A stretch of 64,000 nucleotides of DNA from Prevotella sp. (GTDB taxonomy: Bacteria > Bacteroidota > Bacteroidia > Bacteroidales > Bacteroidaceae). The stretch covers positions 1 to 64,000 of the forward strand of contig JAFPVC010000025.1 of the NCBI GenBank assembly GCA_017413085.1. Direction: 5' to 3'. Positions 58,123-64,000 of this stretch are shown here, one piece after another. The position numbers and the translations under genes are program-made. Each line of letters opens with the position of its first letter. The stretch's first letter is position 1. The notes below the pieces were generated by a model. That model saw nothing but the letters and a program-made list of their open reading frames with translations, searched no databases and was not told the origin of the DNA.

Positions 58123-58188
58123 CACTCACAAATAAGTTAAATGTGAAGAAATAAAGTATAACTTTTTTTACAAGAAAGGAAAAGGATA

Positions 58189-59658
58189 ATGAAGAAAATC
58201 ACGAAAAACATTCTGTCGGCTATGGGGGTGGTTGCCCTTGCGCTCGGCACATCTTTTACTTTTTGCGCAGTAGACAAGGCTATGGCAGCTTCGCCGTCGG
58301 TAGTAGCCGGTCAGCCGGTTGATTTGACAGTGGCTGCTGAGAAGGCATTGCCATGTGTAGTGCATATAAAATATGTCCAGAACTCTAAGGTGCGTGAGGT
58401 AGAGGTACAGAGCGACCCGTTCGGCGATATGTTCGACCCGTTCGGATTCTTCGGTCAGCGTCAGCAGACACCGCAGAAGCGTAAGGTGCAAACACCAAAG
58501 AAAGAGGCTACCGGTTCTGGCGTTATCATCAGCGACGACGGCTATATCGTAACCAACAACCACGTTGTGGAAGGTGCTGACGAGCTGACCGTGACGCTGA
58601 ACGACAACCGTGAGTTCTCTGCACGCATCATCGGTACTGACAAGAACACCGACCTTGCGCTTATCAAGGTTAATGCCAACGGTTTGCCGGCAATAAAGGT
58701 TATCTCCAGCGACGACATCAAAGTGGGCGAGTGGGTGCTTGCCATCGGTCATCCGCTCAACCTGCGTGCCACGGTAACGGCAGGTATCGTCAGTGCAAAG
58801 GCTCGTTCTTTGGGTGCCAACGGTGTGGAGGCTTTCATTCAGACTGACGCTGCCATCAATCAGGGCAACTCAGGCGGTGCGCTTGTAAATGCACGTGGTG
58901 AACTGATTGGTATCAATGCCATGCTGACATCGCCTACAGGCAGCAATATCGGCTATGGATTCGCTATCCCAACCACGATTATGAATAAGGTGGTTGCCGA
59001 CCTCAAAGAATACGGCACCGTGCAGCGCGGACTTATCGGCATACAGGGTCAGGATGCACGTTCATACATAGACTCTCAGAAAGATCAGGGTAAGGAGATT
59101 GACCTCGGCACCAATGAGGGTATATATGTTGTAAAGGTCATTGAAGATGGAGCCGCAGCCGATGCTGGCCTGGAAGAGGGTGACGTGATAACTGCCGTTG
59201 ACGGACAGAAGGTAACGAAGATGGCAGAACTGCAGGAGATACTTGCAACGAAGCGCCCTGGCGACAAGGTGACACTGACCTATCTGCATAAGAAATCGAA
59301 GAAGACTGCCAGCGTTACTCTGAAGAATGAGCAGGGCAACACTAAGGTCATGAAGGATGCCGACCTCGACGTGCTTGGTGCTGTGTTGCGCGAGGTAAAT
59401 GAAAAGGAAAAGGCCGACCTCGACATCAAGTATGGACTGAAGGTTACAAAGGTTAACAACGGTAAGTTCCGTGAGCGTGGCATACCTGTTGGCTTTGTTA
59501 TCCAGACCGTTAATGAGGAGCCAATGAAGGAACTGTCAGACCTTAACGAGGTTGTCAAGGTAGCCAACAAGAGTAAAGACCCAGTGCTATACATTAAGGG
59601 ACTTTACCCATCAGGCAAGAAGGAATACTTCACTGTGCCTCTTGAGGAATCTAAGTAA
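58189..59658 (+). CDS. DegP/HtrA-family periplasmic serine protease
   Basis: 489 residues with a signal peptide (to about residue 34). The trypsin-like domain has TNNHVVEGAD with the catalytic His, DLALIKV with the Asp region, and GNSGGALVN with the nucleophile Ser. Two PDZ domains follow (about 285-375 and 395-485); the first carries GLEEGDVITAVDGQKV. This is the Do-type layout for folding quality control in the periplasm. It stands alone between its own promoter and terminator. Confidence 0.95.
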   Translation: MKKITKNILSAMGVVALALGTSFTFCAVDKAMAASPSVVAGQPVDLTVAAEKALPCVVHIKYVQNSKVREVEVQSDPFGDMFDPFGFFGQRQQTPQKRKVQTPKKEATGSGVIISDDGYIVTNNHVVEGADELTVTLNDNREFSARIIGTDKNTDLALIKVNANGLPAIKVISSDDIKVGEWVLAIGHPLNLRATVTAGIVSAKARSLGANGVEAFIQTDAAINQGNSGGALVNARGELIGINAMLTSPTGSNIGYGFAIPTTIMNKVVADLKEYGTVQRGLIGIQGQDARSYIDSQKDQGKEIDLGTNEGIYVVKVIEDGAAADAGLEEGDVITAVDGQKVTKMAELQEILATKRPGDKVTLTYLHKKSKKTASVTLKNEQGNTKVMKDADLDVLGAVLREVNEKEKADLDIKYGLKVTKVNNGKFRERGIPVGFVIQTVNEEPMKELSDLNEVVKVANKSKDPVLYIKGLYPSGKKEYFTVPLEESK

Positions 59659-59676
59659 GGATTTTTAAATGAATAT

Positions 59677-59714
59677 AAAAAGGAGTGGCAGCATTGCTGT
59701 CACTCTTTTTTATT
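59677..59714 (+). terminator. terminator after the HtrA gene
   Basis: AAAAAGGAGTGGCAGC and GCTGTCACTCTTTTT pair around ATT with T-rich sequence following, 19 bp after the stop. Confidence 0.9.
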
Positions 59715-59910
59715 TCTCTATCACTATCACCCATAAAACTCCATCGTGCTCAGTTTCCTGTCCTTTTCCTTACACTTTGATTTTTCCAACCCTCATTTCC
59801 TTGCGCTGTAGATTTTTATTTTCCAGTTGTTTTCGTACAGCCGAAAATAGCAAAATTTGCAAATAGTTGACAATTAGCGCCTTAATTTTTAAGGCTATTT
59901 CCTTGTCCTC

Positions 59911-60020
59911 TAAAAGCACCCGAATTACGTTGCAATAATACCCCGATTACACTATAATCAGGTGCAAATTACATTGTAATCAGGCCCAAATTACATTGTA
60001 ATCAGGCCCAAATTACATTC
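59911..60020. repeat. array of 22-bp units, locus C
   Basis: Five units at exact 22-bp spacing (59911, 59933, 59955, 59977, 59999). The last two are near-identical TAATCAGGCCCAAATTACATTG. The final boundary runs into TGATTACA. Confidence 0.85.
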
Positions 60021-60060
60021 TGATTACATTTCAACCGCCATTTAATCCCCAAAACAGGCA

Positions 60061-60222
60061 TAAAAAAGTGCCGCCAGAAACTCTATTTTGAGTTTTCCGA
60101 CGGCACTTTTTATTTTGACATTTTGTAAACTAAAACTGGGTAAAACCTATCAGAGTGTCAATGGAACAAGAGAAGAAGCTCCGCACACCTCAGTGCGCAT
60201 CTCAGCCTGTATGGGCAGATAG
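60061..60222 (-). ncRNA. candidate small RNA, about 160 nt
   Basis: On the minus strand a -7 element TAACTTTG (60229-60236) is followed by a structured stretch. An outer CTATC/GATAG pairing encloses GCC-cata-C-aGGC and a hairpin GCGCAC-TGAG-GTGTGC. The unit ends in a very strong terminator (GTGCCGTCGGAAAACTC ... GAGTTTCTGGCGGCAC, then TTTTTT) at 60062-60111. No reading frame fits. It resembles independently transcribed Bacteroidales small RNAs such as a 6S-like or Bacteroidales-1 type RNA, but I cannot place it in a family from sequence alone. The convergent htrA terminator does not account for it. Confidence 0.5.
60063..60111 (-). terminator. strong terminator of the candidate small RNA
   Basis: AAAAAGTGCCG (60063-60073) pairs perfectly with CGGCACTTTTT (60101-60111), and an inner GAAACTC/GAGTTTTC stem extends it. 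It could work in both directions. Confidence 0.85.
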
Positions 60223-60228
60223 CAAATA

Positions 60229-60256
60229 CAAAGTTACAAATTTAATTTGTAACAAA
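60229..60256 (-). promoter_or_regulatory. promoter and overlapping palindrome of the candidate small RNA
   Basis: TAACTTTG (60229-60236) has a TTTG at 60253-60256, only 16 bp away, shorter than other promoters here. A perfect 19-bp palindrome TTACAAATT-t-AATTTGTAA (60234-60252) fills the spacer, which would suit a repressor. Confidence 0.5.
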
Positions 60257-60371
60257 ATACTATATCAAGGAAAAAATGAATTATTTTATGAAAAATTATG
60301 TAATCAGACTTCCACTGTAACCATTTAGCGAATCATATTTTTTTGAAACGATTCATTTTATCATCAAAATA

Positions 60372-60403
60372 TTGTGAAAAATCACGAAAAAGATGTAACT
60401 TTG
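60372..60403 (+). promoter_or_regulatory. promoter of the Gfo/Idh gene
   Basis: TTG (60372-60374 region) and TAACTTTG (60396-60403) are about 21 bp apart, and the ATG is at 60452. It shows that the longer upstream frame (from 60374) is not translated. Confidence 0.65.
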
Positions 60404-60451
60404 CATTTGGGCGTTTACGGTTCGTTTATCTACTTAAAAACAACAAGGAAT

Positions 60452-61423
60452 ATGAGAATAGGAATTATCGGTGCAGGATGGATTGCAAGGAAGATGGCTC
60501 TGTCGCTTCAGGCAAAGCCACAGGATTGCGAGGTCTATGCCATAGCATCGCGCAGCATTGAGAAGGCTGAGGCTTTCGCCCAGCAATGGTCAGTGAAGAA
60601 AGCATACGGTTCGTATGAGCAAATAGTGGACGACGAGAACGTGGACCTCGTTTACATCGCTACACCTCATTCACATCACTATGAGCATACGCGCCTTGCA
60701 CTGGAACATGGCAAGCCTTGTCTGGTAGAGAAGGCTTTCACTGCCAATGCGCGTGAGGCGGAAGAAATTCTCGCACTTGCCAAGGCCAAGGGACTCTTTG
60801 TTACGGAGGCAATTTGGACACGCTATATGCCGCTGTCGCACAAGGTTAAGGAGATAATGCAGAGCGGGATTATTGGAGAACCCCGTGTGCTGACTGCCAC
60901 GCTGTGCTATATGATGGAGAACAAGGAACGCATAGTTCGTCCGGAACTGTGCGGCGGAGCACTGCTCGACCTCGGTGTATATTGTCTTAACTTCGCACGG
61001 ATGTATTTCGGTACAGACATCGTGCGGACAGTGTCGAATGTGCATATCGGTGAGACGGGGATGGACATGCACGAGTGCATATCGCTGTCGTATGCAGACG
61101 GCAGAATGGCAAACCTGCAGTCGGGTGCTTTGTGCCTAAATGACCGTCAGGGCATTATCAGCGGCGTGGATGGATATATCCGCGTGGATAACGTGAACTG
61201 TCCAGAACTTGTAGAGGTGTATCGCAACTACAATCTCGTTGCGAGCTATGCCAAACCAGCAGACATGGTGACGGGCTATGAGTATCAGGTGTTTGAATGT
61301 AAACGCTGCATAGAGCAGGGATTGCTTGAGTCGCCAATGATGCCGCATGTGGAAACCCTCTCGATAATGAAACAGATGGATGCTCTTCGTAAGGAATGGG
61401 GAGTAAGATATCCAATGGACTGA
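60452..61423 (+). CDS. Gfo/Idh/MocA-family oxidoreductase
   Basis: 323 residues. The Rossmann motif RIGIIGAGWIA is at the very N-terminus, then YIATPHSHHYEHTRLALEHGKPCLVEKAFT with the EK-type catalytic lysine (here VEKAFT), and CGGALLDLGVYCLNFARM with the active-site Asp. The family oxidises sugars or dihydrodiols with NAD(P). The substrate cannot be deduced. The start is fixed by the Rossmann motif and by the promoter at 60396. Confidence 0.9.
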   Translation: MRIGIIGAGWIARKMALSLQAKPQDCEVYAIASRSIEKAEAFAQQWSVKKAYGSYEQIVDDENVDLVYIATPHSHHYEHTRLALEHGKPCLVEKAFTANAREAEEILALAKAKGLFVTEAIWTRYMPLSHKVKEIMQSGIIGEPRVLTATLCYMMENKERIVRPELCGGALLDLGVYCLNFARMYFGTDIVRTVSNVHIGETGMDMHECISLSYADGRMANLQSGALCLNDRQGIISGVDGYIRVDNVNCPELVEVYRNYNLVASYAKPADMVTGYEYQVFECKRCIEQGLLESPMMPHVETLSIMKQMDALRKEWGVRYPMD

Positions 61424-61460
61424 CATTTTGTACATCGTGAAGTAATTTGCGTCTTGATAT

Positions 61461-61491
61461 TTTGTTATGTCAGAAAAAAAAGTTACCTTTG
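61461..61491 (+). promoter_or_regulatory. promoter of the AGCS symporter gene
   Basis: TTTG (61461-61464) and TACCTTTG (61484-61491) are 19 bp apart, 50 bp before the ATG. Confidence 0.75.
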
Positions 61492-61541
61492 CAAATCAAA
61501 AGTAAAAGTACTGTTTGTAAAGTAGAGAATACTTCTGAATA

Positions 61542-62951
61542 ATGGATATGTTTTCGCAAATACTTGGTTTTATAAGCGACCAACTGTGGGGCTTCCCGAT
61601 GATAGTGCTGTTGGTCGGCACGCACCTGTTTCTTACATTCAGGTTGCGTTTTCCGCAACGAAAGATTTTCACAGCCATCCGCCTGTCGGTGACACGCGAC
61701 AAAGACGGCGATGGCGATGTCAGCCAGTTTGGTGCGCTTGCCACCGCACTTGCCGCTACAATCGGCACGGGTAATATAATAGGTGTAGGCACGGCTGTTG
61801 CTCTCGGTGGACCTGGAGCAGTGCTCTGGTGCTGGCTAACGGGCGTGTTTGGCATAGCAACGAAATATGGCGAAGGACTGTTGGCTGTGAAATATCGCCG
61901 CAAGTCAGAAAAAGGACACATGATTGGTGGTCCGATGTATGCTCTGCAAGATGGTCTGCATGCACGTTGGGCTGGAGTGCTGTTTGCCGTGTTTACGGCA
62001 GTGGCGGCTTTCGGAATAGGCAGTACGGTGCAGGCTAACGCCATATCTACATTGGCGCATGACGTGATGGGAATCAACGAGTGGGTCGTGGCGGTAAGCG
62101 TTACTATGCTTGTGGCATTGGTTTTGATAGGAGGCATAAAGAGCATAGCCAGGGTGTGTACGGCGTTGGTGCCATTCATGGCATTGTTGTATGTTATAGG
62201 CTGTTTGATAATACTGTGCGTAAATGTGCAATACATCTGGCCTGCACTGCAGCTGATATTCACTGCAGCCTTTAATCCCGACGCAGTGGGCGGCGGCATG
62301 GTAGGCGCAGGCGTAATGATGGCCGCACGCTATGGCATAGCACGCGGACTGTTCTCTAACGAGTCGGGTCTCGGTTCTGCACCGCTTGTTGCGGCAGCTG
62401 CCAGGACTAAGAACCCTGTCAGACAGGCTCTGGTGAGCGCAAGCGGTACATTCTGGGATACGGTAGTTATTTGTGCAATAACGGGAATAGTGATAGTGAG
62501 CAGCGTATTGTCTGTTTCTGATGCAGGTTCGCTTGCCTATCATACGCTTGGCTCAACGTTTGCGGGAAACATTAAGGAGGTGCTTGCAAATATGGACGGC
62601 GGCACGCTGACCAAGTTTGCTTTTTGCAAGATTCCCTATGTAGGAGCGCCGATATTGATGTTCGGACTGTTCACGTTTGCCTTTTCCACTATTCTCGGTT
62701 GGAGCATATATGCCCAGCGTGCCGTAGAATACCTTGGTGGCTACAAAGCTGTGCGCATATACACCTATCTTTTTCTTATTGCAGTTTTCGTTGGCAGTGT
62801 TGCAGAACTCGGCATCGTGTGGACATTTGCCGACATATTCAATGCGCTGATGGCTATTCCTAACCTGTTTGCCTTGATACTGCTCAGTAAAGTAATAGTT
62901 AGTGATACGGATAAATACCTGTGGGGTGGGCGACTTGATGATGAAGAGTAG
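61542..62951 (+). CDS. alanine/glycine:cation symporter (AGCS family)
   Basis: 469 residues with about eleven membrane segments. The AGCS signatures are GDVSQFGALATALAATIGTGNIIGVG, here cited only by its ends GDVSQFGAL and GTGNIIGV, then GPGAVLWCWLTG, RGLFSNESGLGSAP and FAFSTILGWS. The family imports alanine or glycine with sodium. It is convergent with the M15 peptidase gene, which begins 1 bp beyond its stop on the other strand. Confidence 0.93.
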   Translation: MDMFSQILGFISDQLWGFPMIVLLVGTHLFLTFRLRFPQRKIFTAIRLSVTRDKDGDGDVSQFGALATALAATIGTGNIIGVGTAVALGGPGAVLWCWLTGVFGIATKYGEGLLAVKYRRKSEKGHMIGGPMYALQDGLHARWAGVLFAVFTAVAAFGIGSTVQANAISTLAHDVMGINEWVVAVSVTMLVALVLIGGIKSIARVCTALVPFMALLYVIGCLIILCVNVQYIWPALQLIFTAAFNPDAVGGGMVGAGVMMAARYGIARGLFSNESGLGSAPLVAAAARTKNPVRQALVSASGTFWDTVVICAITGIVIVSSVLSVSDAGSLAYHTLGSTFAGNIKEVLANMDGGTLTKFAFCKIPYVGAPILMFGLFTFAFSTILGWSIYAQRAVEYLGGYKAVRIYTYLFLIAVFVGSVAELGIVWTFADIFNALMAIPNLFALILLSKVIVSDTDKYLWGGRLDDEE

Positions 62952-63737
62952 CTATTCGGCAAGAATCTCAGGGCGGAATTCAAAGTGCATTGTGTCGTAG
63001 TGATACCAGCGTCCGCCCCAGATAAAGCCGTGCTTTTCAAATATCTGTACTAGTTCGCGAGGAAACTTGTTAGCATAGACTATCTTGGCAGTCTCGCCCT
63101 TGCCGGGATTCTTCCACAGCCAATAGTCGCTGTGCTTCACTCCAATGTCGATGGTCATGCCATACGAGTGTGCGCTCAGTCTGTTTGCCCCCCTCACCTT
63201 GCGCCAATAGAATGTGCCAGATGATTTCAAGTATTGGCGCAGTTCGGGATGCTTGGCCAGTTCGGCAGCCACGGCTCGCAGACTGTCGGCAGCTCCGTTA
63301 ACCTTTGTAAACAGCACATTCTCTCCAAACCACGGTACGCTTATTAGATTCTTTCTTACCTGTGCCTCCGTTGCTCCATACATTTTCTTGAACAACGGTT
63401 CACAACGGCTGCGTCCGGCATCCTGCAGATAGTCAGGTGTCCATGAGTTACGGTCGTATCTGAATGCAAACATGTCTTCGGGGTCTGCATCATCAAGTTT
63501 TTGTATGAAAGACTTTTGGCGACCGTCGTCATATTGCATCCTTGTGCCATCAGAAAACGTAAGGCAGCCATCTTGCCATCCCGTTATGAAGTCAGGATAG
63601 GCTTTTATGAGTATGGCAGCCCCTTTGGGAATGTCCTGCTGTGCCCTTGCCGTGCTTGCATAAAAGAAGACGATGCCGACGAATGTGGCAGAAACCACGT
63701 TCGTCAGCATCGTTGTTATGTTATTCCATGTGCCCAT
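62952..63737 (-). CDS. M15-family D-Ala-D-Ala carboxypeptidase-like peptidase
   Basis: 261 residues with a signal peptide ending near TARAQ (about residue 33); an ATG nine codons further in (63710) is also plausible. The zinc site is read from SAHSYGMTIDIG (His and Asp) and HYDTMHFEFRPE (the HxH-type end), as in VanY/endolysin-like M15 peptidases. It is exported and likely trims peptidoglycan peptides. It converges tail to tail with the AGCS gene. The minus-strand box TACCTTTG at 63785-63792 is a possible promoter. Confidence 0.88.
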   Translation of the reverse strand: MGTWNNITTMLTNVVSATFVGIVFFYASTARAQQDIPKGAAILIKAYPDFITGWQDGCLTFSDGTRMQYDDGRQKSFIQKLDDADPEDMFAFRYDRNSWTPDYLQDAGRSRCEPLFKKMYGATEAQVRKNLISVPWFGENVLFTKVNGAADSLRAVAAELAKHPELRQYLKSSGTFYWRKVRGANRLSAHSYGMTIDIGVKHSDYWLWKNPGKGETAKIVYANKFPRELVQIFEKHGFIWGGRWYHYDTMHFEFRPEILAE

Positions 63738-63889
63738 AACCTTTATTCGTATTTTTTCGGAAACATGATGTTGGTGTTCTCATACAAAGGTAATACAAGG
63801 CAAAGTTACAAATTTTTCATGAAACAAATGCATAAAGCCCTTTATTTTTGACGGGATGTCGTGAAAACTTCACAATAGCAACCGGAAAA

Positions 63890-63921
63890 TTTGCTGTTTT
63901 CAAAGGAAATGACTAACTTTG
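63890..63921 (+). promoter_or_regulatory. promoter of the lipoprotein gene at the window edge
   Basis: TTTG (63890-63893) and TAACTTTG (63914-63921) are 20 bp apart, 22 bp before the ATG at 63944. Confidence 0.75.
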
Positions 63922-63943
63922 TGCCTTGTTAAATAAAAATATT

Positions 63944-64000
63944 ATGAGGAAAAATCTACTACACTTTTCCCTTTTCATACTCCTGCTTGCCTCCTGTGCT
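63944..64000 (+). CDS. lipoprotein, N-terminal fragment cut by the window end
   Basis: Only 19 codons are visible: MRKNLLHFSLFILLLASCA, a basic N-terminus, hydrophobic core and lipobox LASC. A well-placed promoter supports it. The function cannot be seen. Confidence 0.7.
   Translation, partial: MRKNLLHFSLFILLLASCA

Larger units (their letters stand above)
57878..58188. other. intergenic region with a 9-mer repeat and the degP promoter
   Basis: No gene is seen in these 311 bp. They contain the 9-mer inverted-repeat element at 57901-57972 and the promoter at 58091-58122; the rest is A/T-rich. Confidence 0.6.
59715..60451. other. long intergenic region between htrA and the oxidoreductase gene
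   Basis: No protein gene is seen. It contains the third 22-bp array (59911-60020), the candidate small RNA with its terminator and promoter (60061-60256), and the oxidoreductase promoter (60372-60403). Short frames here overlap the repeats or the small RNA and have no coding character. Confidence 0.65.

Noticed and set aside
27203-60020. 22-bp arrays as CRISPR arrays
   Set aside because: Units are directly adjacent and degenerate, with no unique spacers, and no cas genes are present.
60374-60451. 26-codon N-terminal extension of the Gfo/Idh protein
   Set aside because: It overlaps the promoter TAACTTTG at 60396-60403, and the Rossmann motif begins at the downstream ATG.

Overview
This window looks like chromosome from a gut or rumen Bacteroidales bacterium, most likely Prevotellaceae (Prevotella/Segatella/Xylanibacter type). 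The support is a SusC/SusD pair, many secreted glycosidases, a fused fucokinase/GDP-fucose pyrophosphorylase, GSCFA and DUF1015 proteins, FISUMP and BspA-like surface proteins, and many Bacteroidetes-type promoters (TTTG about 19-21 bp before TAnnTTTG). I could run no database search, so family names come from motif recognition.

Layout. 0-7.6 kb: a FISUMP lipoprotein, then a defence-like stretch holding a single-chain restriction-modification enzyme, an AbiC-like membrane protein, a YhcG/DUF1016 relic and a broken AlbA_2 regulator. 7.8-12.3 kb: tRNA-His, then a TPP riboswitch driving thiS-thiE-thiG-thiC-thiF. 12.3-18 kb: secreted esterase, fkp, GSCFA protein, birA and a small membrane protein. 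18.0-18.5 kb: tRNA-Ser and two tRNA-Glu genes. 18.5-28.8 kb, minus strand: M16 peptidase, SusD, SusC and a GH8 oligoxylanase. 29-38 kb: two ABC export operons, the first ending in a GntR/YtrA regulator, the second being LolD/MacB-like ATPase, two permeases, adaptor and a TolC gene interrupted by a repeat. 38.3-43.7 kb: a possible signalling-transport module of THI5-like binding protein, dCache-HAMP-PP2C-HATPase sensor, STAS protein and SLC13 transporter. 44.6-51.4 kb: GH43, GH97 and a BspA-like/dockerin surface protein followed by a FISUMP relic. 51.5-56 kb, minus strand: DUF1015, GH106 and rlmH. 56-64 kb: phosphohexomutase, HtrA/DegP protease, a candidate small RNA, a Gfo/Idh oxidoreductase, an alanine/glycine symporter, an M15 peptidase and the start of a lipoprotein.

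The least ordinary signals lie between genes. One is a dispersed class of modular inverted-repeat elements whose arms are tandem 7-, 8- or 9-mers around a core often holding CATGCGG; one copy splits tolC. A second is an array of imperfect 22-bp units with exact 22-bp spacing at three separate loci. A third is an in-frame relic of a lectin-like domain just past the stop of the dockerin protein, whose codons resemble the variable region of a diversity-generating retroelement. A promoter-palindrome-structure-terminator unit at 60.06-60.26 kb looks like an unannotated small RNA gene.
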